DNA from: DASQZK01 sp963764345
GTDB lineage: Bacteria; Bacteroidota; Bacteroidia; Bacteroidales; GCA-2748055
DNA length: 64,000 bases
Assembly (NCBI GenBank): GCA_963764345.1
Contig: CAVXSF010000007.1
Location: forward strand, 186,001-250,000
Direction of reading: 5' to 3'
Positions 28,461 through 36,799 of this stretch are shown piece by piece. The notes below the pieces were generated by a model. The model was not told where the DNA came from. It worked only from the letters and a program-made list of their open reading frames with translations, and searched no databases. Positions within the stretch are counted from its first letter, which is position 1; every line of letters starts with the position of its first letter. A program made the position numbers and the translations under genes.

Positions 28461-31059
28461 TCAAATCCGGATCTGTTTTTCGATTCCGTCCTTCCCGGTT
28501 ACCATTATCTTTCTGTTTTTCAGATCACCGCTAAGCACTTTTACACGGTAGGTGTCATTTTCCTTTATGAAATGGCATGTTGCCCCGGGAATGGCAAAAA
28601 ATATAGTATAGTTCTGATCAGGGATGCAGGGTTTAAAACGAATGATTTCCGGCCTGACCGAGAGTCCCAGCATACCGTTGAGGATGGCCCAGGATGACAT
28701 GGGACGGGCATAGTGCCCCATAGCTTCAATATGATTGAAATATAATCCGGCTTTGCGATATCGTTCATCGACTGTTTTAATAACCTGAAGGGCTTCATTA
28801 TAAAAGCCTTCATAAAGGAGCAAGGAGGCAAAGGCAAGTTCCACTCCGCTCCAGGGGGTATTATCCTGGTCCCACCACACGTTTTTCCTGATCTTGCCAT
28901 AAAAGGGCTCACCAGGGTATGAACAGTTTTTCAGGATAAAGCCGTTCCTGAAATTTCGCTCCAGCACCACTTTCAGGATCTGGTCCCTGCGTTCCTTTGG
29001 CACCTGTTCCCCCAATCCTGACTGGTACATCAGCCACTGGCCAAAGATCTGGTCGGTCAGACAGCCTTCATTGACACCATGGCCTTTAAGCTTGTCGGAG
29101 GAAAGGTTATAATATGATCCGTTCCAGAGCTCTTTTTCACGCACTTTTTCAGCAATATTCAACAGTCTTTTAAATTTATGCAGGGCGGCTTTATCATCCA
29201 GGTCTTCTGCACAGGCTATCAGTGAATACAGCGAAGAGATCCAAAGTGACACGATGTACGCAGCCACACCGTACATTGGCAGGTTATCGTAGGTACAGCC
29301 GTTGTTCTGGGCGTAGATCTCGGGTACCTGGTCCCCGTCCTGGTCGAGTACATTCAGGCAGTATGCAACAGAACTGTTCAATGCCGGCCACATATCTTCA
29401 AGAAATTTACGATCGCCGGTCCAGAAGTAATGCCGGGTAATCATCAAAATCATATCCGAAGGCCAGTCGGAACGGTTCGATCCGATTTCCCCGCTGGGCC
29501 GCTGTCGTTGGACCATACCCCGCAGTGCCGATTCATAAAATTCGGGATACAGGGAAGCAAACAGTACTGGACGCATAAATATTTACATCGGGATTCAGAC
29601 CGCCGTTGCGGGGTGTACGCCTGGCACCAAGCAACCCTCCGTCATCAGCTATGTAATATTTTCCGTCTTTATCCAGGAAGCTGTCGGTTATCATGGAATT
29701 CAAATGGGAATTAACCTGGTCAAGAATAAAGCTGTCAATGGTGGAAGCATAAAAATCATCAAGAAATTTCCCGGTGGCCTTTCCCAGACTACCCTGTTCT
29801 TTTACCAGGTATTTTGCCACTTCCAGATCCGAGCCAAAGAAATTCATGTAATAATGTCCGCATTTATTCAGTACCGGATTTTCAGTTCCTTTTTCAAGAA
29901 GATCAAATGCGTTGGCGTTGGTGTATTGATTGGGAAAGTACCAGGTGAGCATGAAGGTGGTCTTCAACGGCCTTTTATCCAGAAGGTTGAAAGATGCAGC
30001 CAGAGTGCTGAAGAGGGCTTCTTCACCTTCACTTCCGCCGGCAGTTTTCTTGCCGGTATCCGGATCGGTTACATTTCTGCCGCTGGTTTCGGGCATCCAG
30101 TCAGGCAGAGGCTTCTTCAGACTCCCGCTTCCATTCGTATCGTCTATATTTGGAAGATTTTTATTCTCCAGGGCTACCTGGAAGAAAGGATGGAGTATTG
30201 CCCAGCCTGCATACCATGAAGCATCGGGCGATGTGCAGCCGATACCCATTTTCCCTGCCGTGGGATAACGGTCATCCATCTTTGCTGTCATACTGATGAA
30301 GGTCAGATCCTGATCATGTGAGATATCCGTTATAAAATATTTTTCGAAGGTGTGATATCCCACAAGGTTACGCTGCAAAGCCAAAATGGTAACATCAATA
30401 TCTGCATTTTTATCCGGGATGATTTCAAAATTGAAATAAACCCCTGGCAGGGTCGAGTTTTTTACATCATGAGGGATAAAGGGACTGAAAACTTCCATGC
30501 TCACTTTAAAGGGCATGTCAGGATCGCTGAACTCCAGCCATGTGTATGGAAATTTTGCTTTGTAACGGATATTTTCCACCGGGGTCATCCAGGGAAAAAT
30601 ATAGGTGATATCGTAAATACCGGAACCGGGAACCTCCAGATCATCGATCAGGCGGAGAAGTTTCATTTGCGGATCCTGTCCTTTTTCCTGGTAACGGACG
30701 ATAAACCTGAGGTAGTCATCCTGTCGGTTTATGTCGTAGCCGTTGGGAATATGTCCTTTGATAACGGCAGGAGGGGCGATACCCCTGGGAAGGTTATTGA
30801 AGAGCGACCAGTTATAGAACTGCCCGTCTTTTCGTAGTTCAATGCCGCCCGTTCCGATGCCTCCATGACATATGCCGCTTCGTACACGGTTTGGGCCGGA
30901 ATATACCTCAAAATCCCCGACGGTGGCAGTGCTGTCTTTTAAATGCGATTCCTGATTTTTACCGGGAGGCAATCCAGCCTGGTCACGAAGGGTCACGGGA
31001 ATGAAAGCCCCGGCAGCGGCGGCCCCAAAGCCGCTTTTTAGGAAATGCCGTCTTTTCAT
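28461..31059 (-). CDS. GH116-family (DUF608) enzyme with Tat-type leader, interrupted by one frameshift
   Basis: The start at 31059 gives MKRRHFLKSGFGAAAAGAFI, a twin-arginine-like signal. The N-terminal beta domain follows (GICHGGIGTGGIELRKDGQF) and the (alpha/alpha)6 domain begins (YYIADDGGLLGARRTPRNGG, then LNPDVNIYASS). The frame breaks at about 29577-29583; one frame over reading goes on with MRPVLFASLYPEFYESALRG, then SWAILNGMLG to the stop at 28461. One extra T explains it. Restored length is about 865 residues, as for the family. It is only distantly similar to the GH116 lipoprotein at 24330 and uses a different export signal. Confidence 0.84.
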
Positions 31060-31243
31060 ACGTTGGTTGGTTAAGTGGGTATCAAGATAAGGTTTTTGTT
31101 CTTTCCTGACAATACCCGCTTCTGATACTCCCTGGTGCCTGGCTTCAATCCCAGGGAATAAATCTGCAAAACCTTGATTTTTTCAGGATTAATGAGGAAC
31201 TTGCCTGTCTGTTCCTATTCCGAAGAATCTAATACTACTCGAC

Positions 31244-31426
31244 ATGGCAAATAACGCTAAAACAAATGCTCCCTCAGGTGCCATTTACGGACTTGGTTTA
31301 ATTGGTGCGGCTATCTATTACATTTCCGCTTCCACTACATTTTGGATGGGTGTTATAGGTATCCTTAAATCCCTGGTCTGGCCGGCTTTTCTGGTGTATG
31401 AGCTTCTGAAGCACTTCGGGGCATAG
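31244..31426 (+). CDS. Small conserved membrane protein, unknown function
   Basis: A 60-residue protein with two hydrophobic segments: AIYGLGLIGAAIYYISASTT and MGVIGILKSLVWPAFLVYEL. The pattern GAxYGLGxIGAxxYY...TTFWxGVxGxLKxxVWPAFLVY is familiar from small proteins in many bacteria and archaea, none with an assigned role. It stands alone, divergent from the GH116 gene and 635 bp before the redox operon. Confidence 0.65.
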   Translation: MANNAKTNAPSGAIYGLGLIGAAIYYISASTTFWMGVIGILKSLVWPAFLVYELLKHFGA

Positions 31427-31813
31427 GATTCCCACGGCACCTTATCCTTCTGTTTCTTTTTCTTACCTGAATGTTTTTATGTTTCCGGACTCTTCGGGTT
31501 CCGGTCGTCAGGAAGAGATTTGTATTTCATAAACCATCCTTCATCAAAGAGGCTTGCCTTCCTTTTTGCTATAGCCTTTACCCGCATCCTCCTCCAAACA
31601 GCTCTCAAAACTACTGTTCTAAGCAATCAGAGTTATCCTGGCTGTAATATTTACAGCCTATTGGTGATCAGTAGCAAGCTGACAGGCCATCAGGTTATAT
31701 GCCGTGCCACATAGGGTATGATAGTCATTTGGGAATATTCAGGAAAAAATATCAAAATAAATTCTGAATCTGGAATTGCCAGGCCTTCGCAGAATGGGCC
31801 TTACAGCCGCAAG

Positions 31814-31918
31814 TGTTGTAAAATACAACATGTGATGTAAAATGCATCACCCCATGTAAAAATCAGGTAATCAAATATATAAGGTATAGCGCCAGGTTGA
31901 GATGTATAAAAATACAAC
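31814..31918. promoter_or_regulatory. Three related palindromes, candidate upstream activator sites
   Basis: Site 1 is TGTTGTAAAATACAACA (31814-31830), a perfect 7-3-7 palindrome. Site 2 is GTGATGTAAAATGCATCAC (31832-31850), 6-7-6 with a further partial match. Site 3 is GATGTATAAAAATACAAC (31901-31918). All share GWTGTA...TACAAC-like arms around an A-rich centre. They lie about 70-175 bp upstream of the candidate sigma-54 promoter, the usual place for enhancer sites of NtrC-type activators, and such an activator is encoded at 38488. Confidence 0.6.
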
Positions 31919-31986
31919 AGTATAACCAGAGACCGGCCCTTGACGGATTTATGTAAGTAGTTGTATATCACGTCAATAAATCAGGC

Positions 31987-32002
31987 TGGCATCTGGTTTG
32001 AT
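31987..32002 (+). promoter_or_regulatory. Candidate sigma-54 promoter
   Basis: TGGCATCTGGTTTGAT matches the consensus TGGCACRNNNNTTGCW in the -24 TGGCA and the -12 TTG, at correct spacing; the -12 GC is GA here. The predicted start at about 32013 leaves a leader of roughly 50 bases before the ATG at 32062. Confidence 0.42.
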
Positions 32003-32061
32003 AGATGTATTTGCAGCAATTGAATGAGATTTCCCATCGATAAACCAAGAAAAACTGAAAT

Positions 32062-33735
32062 ATGAAATCACTACTTAAATTATTTGGATCACTGACAATG
32101 CTTGTGAGCATGGCTGTTCCCGCCTCTGCCTTACCCTCAGGAGATACTCCTGCCGACGGATCTCCGGTAAAGATATGGAGCAGCCCGGAACTGGAAGCTG
32201 TGAGCACGGACTGGATCAACGGCTTCTCCCTGCTTCACCCTGATAAGGTTATTTCGTTTGAAACAGCGGGAAGACTGGATGAGTCGATCATGCAGTCAGA
32301 AGCCATTGGCCTGATCAGAGGTAAAGACTTAAAAAAAGCGAACGTTCCCGAAGCCTGGAAAATACCGGTTGGCAGGGAAGTCATCGTAGCCGTCATGAAT
32401 GCTGGAAATCCTTTCAGAAAAGAGATTGAGGCATGCGGATTGTCTGCCGCTGATCTGGCATCGGTCTTTACCAACACCGCCGCTCACGGACGGGGTGTGT
32501 TCTCTAAAAACGACAAAGCAGTACCTGTTGCACTTTACGTACCTGATGACGAACAGATACGGTCCTACCTTGCTGATTTTACACAGACCGGACCGGCTGG
32601 CATTTCCTTTGTTCAAACCGGGGCCCCGAAAGATCTACCTGGCAGGATCATGAATGACAAATCAGGTGTCGGCTTCTGCCGTCTTGCTGATTTGCAAGGA
32701 TTTAAAGGAAGCAATTCAGACCAGGGCCTGGTATTGGTTCCCCTGGATATCAACGGCAATAACAGGCTCGATCCCTTTGAAGATATGTATGGCAGTACCG
32801 ATGAGCTGATCAGGGGAGTCTGGATCGGGAAATATCCGAGGTCTCTTTACAGCCGTATTTATGCTGTTTCGGGAACGGAACCCGCAGGGGACGCTTCCCT
32901 GTTCGTAAGCTGGATTTTGTTTGAAGGCCAGTCGTATCTTGCCTTGAACGGTTTCACCATGCTTACCGCAAGTGAAAGTCAATCAGGTCTTAAATACCTT
33001 ATTTCGCCCGTTGTTAAGTCCTCTGAGGCTCATAGTAACTCCCCCGTCATGGCCGCAATACTGACGGTTTCCATCGTAATCCTGGCAGGATTTTCAATAC
33101 TTTTTCTGATGATCAGGTTATTCAGGGAACGCGCACCCGGTGAAGGTCCGGAGGGAATTCATCTGAAAACGTTTTTCAGGGAAAGCTCTGTTACTGCTCC
33201 TCGCGGCTTATTTTTCGACAGATCGCATACCTGGGCTTTCATGCAGAAGGATGGCCGCGTTATGACCGGCATCGACGATTTTCTGCCCCGGGTCACCGGG
33301 CGTGTCACACGGGTAAAAATGAGAGGGCCTGGAGATGTAGTCAGAAAGGGTGAGGTGTTTCTTTCCCTCATTCAGAATGGGAAACAGCTCGATATCCTGT
33401 CACCAGTGTCCGGGACCATCGTTGAACAAAATCAGCGGCTGCTTTCCAACGCATCCCTGATCAGCACTGATCCGCTGCAGGGTGGATGGGTATACAGAAT
33501 TGAACCCCTTAACTGGCTTAAAGAGATACGTTCTTACCTGATGGGTCAAAATTACTCTGACTGGATAAATACAGAATTTACCAGGCTGAAGGATTTCCTG
33601 GGATCTGTTTTAAAATCAGGCATGTCCGAACCGGTGCTTCAGGAGGGGGGTGAATTGAAAAACGCGGTGCTGGAAAGTCTTGGCCCGGATGTATGGGAAG
33701 AATTTCAGACTGGATTTATCAATCTTTCCAGGTAG
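32062..33735 (+). CDS. Periplasmic binding protein-like domain fused to membrane-anchored GcvH-like domain
   Basis: 557 residues. Signal peptide (ends PASALPSG), then a PstS/type-2 binding-protein-like domain (about 35-320; VGREVIVAVMNAGNPFR, ADLASVF, YLALNGFTM). One membrane segment (MAAILTVSIVILAGFSILFL, about 329-350) is followed by a glycine-cleavage-H-like domain (about 380-485; RSHTWAFMQKDGRVMTGIDD, SPVSGTIVEQNQ, GGWVYRIEP). The lipoyl-lysine motif ESVKA is replaced by IQNGKQLDI, with a Lys one place nearer to the PVSG turn than in true GcvH. A C-terminal tail PVLQEGGEL...VWEEFQTGF recurs in the protein at 35898. Expected topology puts the binding domain outside and the H-like domain in the cytoplasm. 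First gene of the redox operon. No described family with this fusion is known to me. Confidence 0.78.
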   Translation: MKSLLKLFGSLTMLVSMAVPASALPSGDTPADGSPVKIWSSPELEAVSTDWINGFSLLHPDKVISFETAGRLDESIMQSEAIGLIRGKDLKKANVPEAWKIPVGREVIVAVMNAGNPFRKEIEACGLSAADLASVFTNTAAHGRGVFSKNDKAVPVALYVPDDEQIRSYLADFTQTGPAGISFVQTGAPKDLPGRIMNDKSGVGFCRLADLQGFKGSNSDQGLVLVPLDINGNNRLDPFEDMYGSTDELIRGVWIGKYPRSLYSRIYAVSGTEPAGDASLFVSWILFEGQSYLALNGFTMLTASESQSGLKYLISPVVKSSEAHSNSPVMAAILTVSIVILAGFSILFLMIRLFRERAPGEGPEGIHLKTFFRESSVTAPRGLFFDRSHTWAFMQKDGRVMTGIDDFLPRVTGRVTRVKMRGPGDVVRKGEVFLSLIQNGKQLDILSPVSGTIVEQNQRLLSNASLISTDPLQGGWVYRIEPLNWLKEIRSYLMGQNYSDWINTEFTRLKDFLGSVLKSGMSEPVLQEGGELKNAVLESLGPDVWEEFQTGFINLSR

Positions 33736-33782
33736 TTCCTGATGCAGAACCTAAACTTAATAACCAACTAATACTTCTAGAA

Positions 33783-34655
33783 ATGGGAATTAATCGAAGA
33801 ACCTTTTTTAAAGTACTCGGTGTGACAGGCGTGTCACTGGGTCTGGGTGAAAAGCCCGGCCATGCAAAAACCACGGGCGATGATAAGGAGTTTTTTGCGA
33901 TATTATATGATTCCACCCGTTGTGGCGGCTGCCAGACCTGTGAATTCGTATGCGCCTGGGAACACGGTTTACCCGAACCAGCCAAAGATGACCTGCCTGT
34001 TGTGGGTACTGTCCGTAAAACCAATGAGAACAGGCGGACCGTTATAAACGCTTATCAGACTACCAAAGGGGAGATGTACGCTAAAAGGCAGTGCATGCAG
34101 TGCAGTCAGCCGGCCTGTGCATCGGCCTGTCTTACGGAAGCTATGCATAAAACGGTTGAGGGTCCGGTGATCTGGAGAGGGGACAAATGCATGGGTTGCC
34201 GTTACTGCATGGTATCGTGTCCCTTCGAGATGCCGAAATTCGAATACAACAGCCCCAATCCGAAAATCGAAAAATGCGATATGTGTTTCTCCAGGCTTGG
34301 AAAAGGTGAGGTACCTGCCTGTGTGGAAAACTGTCCGGCTGAGGCCCTCACTTTTGGTACCCGCAGGGAGATGATTGCGGAAGCACGTAAAAGGATCAAT
34401 GATGATCCGGATATGTACTATGATTATATCTATGGTGAAAATGAAGCCGGCGGTACAGGATACCTTTATCTCTCGGCGGTACCGTTCGAAGAACTCGGTT
34501 TCAATACGGGACTGCAGAAAAGTTCTTATCCCGAACTGACCAAAGGATTCCTGTACAGCGTGCCATCCATATTTGTCCTGTGGCCTGCTTTATTACTGGG
34601 CATACATAATTCAACCAAAAACAACCAACCCAATACTGATACCAACCATGAATAA
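33783..34655 (+). CDS. Tat-exported 4Fe-4S ferredoxin subunit (HybA/DmsB-like)
   Basis: The ATG at 33783 is chosen because it begins MGINRRTFFKVLGVTGVSLG, a twin-arginine signal; an upstream in-frame start lies inside the previous gene. The 290-residue protein binds four 4Fe-4S clusters: CGGCQTCEFVC (47-57), CMQCSQPACASAC (104-116), CMGCRYCMVSC (136-146), and CDMC...CVENC (165-184). A C-terminal membrane anchor (YSVPSIFVLWPALLLGI) follows. This layout matches HybA of hydrogenase 2, which passes electrons in the periplasm to a HybB-type quinone-linked subunit. The stop overlaps the start of the next gene by 8 bp. Confidence 0.9.
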   Translation: MGINRRTFFKVLGVTGVSLGLGEKPGHAKTTGDDKEFFAILYDSTRCGGCQTCEFVCAWEHGLPEPAKDDLPVVGTVRKTNENRRTVINAYQTTKGEMYAKRQCMQCSQPACASACLTEAMHKTVEGPVIWRGDKCMGCRYCMVSCPFEMPKFEYNSPNPKIEKCDMCFSRLGKGEVPACVENCPAEALTFGTRREMIAEARKRINDDPDMYYDYIYGENEAGGTGYLYLSAVPFEELGFNTGLQKSSYPELTKGFLYSVPSIFVLWPALLLGIHNSTKNNQPNTDTNHE

Positions 34656-35874
34656 TACAGATTACAGCCTTTCACGTACCAGGAACGGACAACCGCTTTG
34701 GAGATTCCTGGTCTCGGAATTCAAACCCAGGGGAAAATTTCTGACCCCGTTTAATCTTATTACCCTTCCGGTGATTATTTTAGGCATCATCCTTATTGTC
34801 ATTCGTTTTGCAAAGGGACTCGGGTCTATTACCAACCTGACACAGGAAGTGCCCTGGGGTCTGTGGATCGGTTTTGATGTGGTCACAGGGGTGGCTTTTG
34901 CCGGCGGGGCTTATGTCATCACGTTCATTGTCTATATTCTGAATAATAAACAGTACGAATCCATTGTACGGGTAACAGTGCTGAACGGATTCCTGGCGTA
35001 CTTGTTTTATGCCGGAGCATTGCTGCTGGACCTGGGACGACCATGGAACGTGATCAACCCGATCATCGGGAATAATTTTGGAGTTAGCTCCGTACTTTTC
35101 CTCGTCGCCTGGCATTTCCTTCTGTATATGACAGCTGAACTCATCGAGTTTTCGCCGGCTATTGCTGAATGGATCGGGGCAAAACGGGCAAGAAATATTC
35201 TCTCGGGCATGACCCTGGCTGCCGTGATTTTTGGCATCACCCTGTCAACCCTTCACCAGTCGGGGCTGGGAGCCCTTTACCTGATGGCTAAGGAAAAAAT
35301 TCATCCCTTATGGTACTCTGAATTTATTCCGGTACTTTTCTTCGTTTCCAGCATTTTTGCCGGGCTATCCATGGTCATTTTTGAAGGTTCTATCAGTCAC
35401 CGTGTCTTCTTTGACAAGATAAGTCCTGAAAATCGCAGGAAACATAAGGGCATCCTGCATGGATTAGCAAAAATCTGCGGCTTTACGATGTTCGCCTATT
35501 TCTTCCTGCAGATACTGGTCTTTGTACATGGTAAACACTGGGATCTGCTGAATACACCCATGGGATACTGGTACCTTACCGAAATGCTGGGTTTTGTATT
35601 ACTGCCCATGCTCCTTTTCTTCTACAGTTACCGAAGCGGGAATATTTTTGCCGTAAGGCTGGCTGCAATCGTGACCATGATCGGGATCATCATCAACAGG
35701 GCCAATGTAACCATAATAGGCTTCCACTGGGATGCCTCCCCTCATTATGTTCCGTCGTGGATGGAATTTGTGGTCACGCTTACAGTTCTTTTTGTTGAAA
35801 TCTGGATTTTCAGATGGATCGTTAACCGGCTGCCCGTGCTCAGAGAGGCTTCGCTGCCAGAGGATGATGAATAA
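34648..35874 (+). CDS. HybB/NrfD-family quinone-interacting membrane subunit
   Basis: The ATG at 34648 overlaps the ferredoxin stop (ATGAATAA). The 408-residue protein has about ten membrane helices. It carries HybB-type features: VPWGLWIGFDVVTGVAFAGG, GALLLDLGRPWNVINPIIGN, LSTLHQSGLGALYLMA, and INRANVTIIGFHWDASPHYV near the end. NrfD/HybB/PsrC proteins bind no heme; they exchange electrons between a periplasmic Fe-S protein and the quinone pool, in some complexes with proton translocation. A usual partner such as a hydrogenase large subunit or molybdopterin enzyme is not encoded nearby. Confidence 0.9.
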   Translation: MNNTDYSLSRTRNGQPLWRFLVSEFKPRGKFLTPFNLITLPVIILGIILIVIRFAKGLGSITNLTQEVPWGLWIGFDVVTGVAFAGGAYVITFIVYILNNKQYESIVRVTVLNGFLAYLFYAGALLLDLGRPWNVINPIIGNNFGVSSVLFLVAWHFLLYMTAELIEFSPAIAEWIGAKRARNILSGMTLAAVIFGITLSTLHQSGLGALYLMAKEKIHPLWYSEFIPVLFFVSSIFAGLSMVIFEGSISHRVFFDKISPENRRKHKGILHGLAKICGFTMFAYFFLQILVFVHGKHWDLLNTPMGYWYLTEMLGFVLLPMLLFFYSYRSGNIFAVRLAAIVTMIGIIINRANVTIIGFHWDASPHYVPSWMEFVVTLTVLFVEIWIFRWIVNRLPVLREASLPEDDE

Positions 35875-35897
35875 TGTAACCTAAAAATACAAGCATT

Positions 35898-36611
35898 ATG
35901 GATGGATTTTCATATACCAATATTTTTGATACCAAAGGTATTGAATACCTGATTATCATTGCATTTCTGCTTTTGATAATCCCGGTCTGGATCCTGATGA
36001 ACAGACCTTTGAAGCTTAAAGTCAGGATTAGGGAAAGCATTGGCGCTCTTTCCGGACATATCCTTCGCATTCCGCAGGGTTTGTTTTTCAGCAGGTATCA
36101 TACCTGGGCATTTCTCGAACCATCGGGAATGGCCAGGATGGGAGCCGACGATTTGCTAATGCATATCACCGGTGATGTTCAGCTGAAGATGATGTGTGCA
36201 AAAGGTGAGCAGATCTCAAAAGGTGAAGTTATAGCTCGTTTTCTGCAAGACGGAAAAGAGCTCAGTTTGATTTCACCGCTCTCCGGGAAAGTGACCGGCA
36301 TCAATGGTGCCATCATGAAGGATAGTCGTTTGATGAGCGACGACCCGTATGATAAAGGATGGATATACAGGATACAACCGGAAAAATGGCATGAGGAAAC
36401 CAGGTCATGTTATCTGGCGGAAGATGCTAAAACCTGGATGATCAATGAGCTGGCCAGGTTCCGGGAATTCGTTCTCGATACGGCATCCGGATTTACCCAG
36501 GCTTCACAGACTCATCCCGTTCTTCAGGAAGGAGGCGAACTGGCAGACCATCCTTTGGCTGACATGCCCGTGGAAGCTTGGCATGAATTTCAGCAACGTT
36601 TTCTGGAATAA
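35898..36611 (+). CDS. Membrane-anchored GcvH-like protein
   Basis: 237 residues. One N-terminal membrane segment (IEYLIIIAFLLLIIPVWILM, 15-34) is followed by basic residues (RPLKLKVR), so the rest should face the cytoplasm. Residues about 59-165 match the glycine-cleavage H fold: GLFFSRYHTWAFLEPSG, MGADDLLMHITGDV, KGEVIARFLQDGKELSLISP, KGWIYRIQP. The lipoyl site is again changed: FLQDGKEL, with Lys 120. The C-terminal PVLQEGGEL...WHEFQQRFLE tail is shared with the fusion protein at 32062. It closes the four-gene structural unit. It is not a housekeeping GcvH, because of the anchor, the altered site and the context. Confidence 0.8.
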   Translation: MDGFSYTNIFDTKGIEYLIIIAFLLLIIPVWILMNRPLKLKVRIRESIGALSGHILRIPQGLFFSRYHTWAFLEPSGMARMGADDLLMHITGDVQLKMMCAKGEQISKGEVIARFLQDGKELSLISPLSGKVTGINGAIMKDSRLMSDDPYDKGWIYRIQPEKWHEETRSCYLAEDAKTWMINELARFREFVLDTASGFTQASQTHPVLQEGGELADHPLADMPVEAWHEFQQRFLE

Positions 36612-36716
36612 GTACTCCGGCCGAAAAAGATGCCGGAACCGGTGAAAAATCAATGGAATTTATGTAATTTTAAGATCGGCCCGGAAACAAAAATCATATA
36701 AGTCACAAATTGTGGA

Positions 36717-36736
36717 AGCGCGCCTTTGGGCGCGCT
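36717..36736 (+). terminator. Hairpin between the redox genes and the kinase gene
   Basis: AGCGCGCC-TTTG-GGCGCGCT, an 8-bp perfect GC-rich stem, 105 bp after the GcvH-like stop. Only a weak T-rich stretch follows (CTTATACGATTATTT). It probably reduces read-through into the kinase gene. Confidence 0.5.
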
Positions 36737-36799
36737 CTTATACGATTATTTCCGGGAGCATGAATATTAGAATTATCAAACCTTCATATTTTGAAACCA

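Larger units (their letters stand above)
31427..32061. other. Regulatory intergenic region before the redox operon
   Basis: 635 bp without a supported gene. The right half holds three related palindromes (31814-31918) and a candidate sigma-54 promoter (31987-32002). Nothing was recognised in 31427-31800. Confidence 0.6.

Noticed and set aside
32010..32015. TTGCA as the -12 box of a sigma-54 promoter
   Set aside because: The matching -24 position reads AT, not GG; the upstream candidate at 31987 has correct spacing.
35898..36611. Housekeeping glycine cleavage H protein
   Set aside because: It has a membrane anchor, lacks the ESVKA lipoyl context, has an extra C-terminal tail, and no gcvT or gcvP is nearby.
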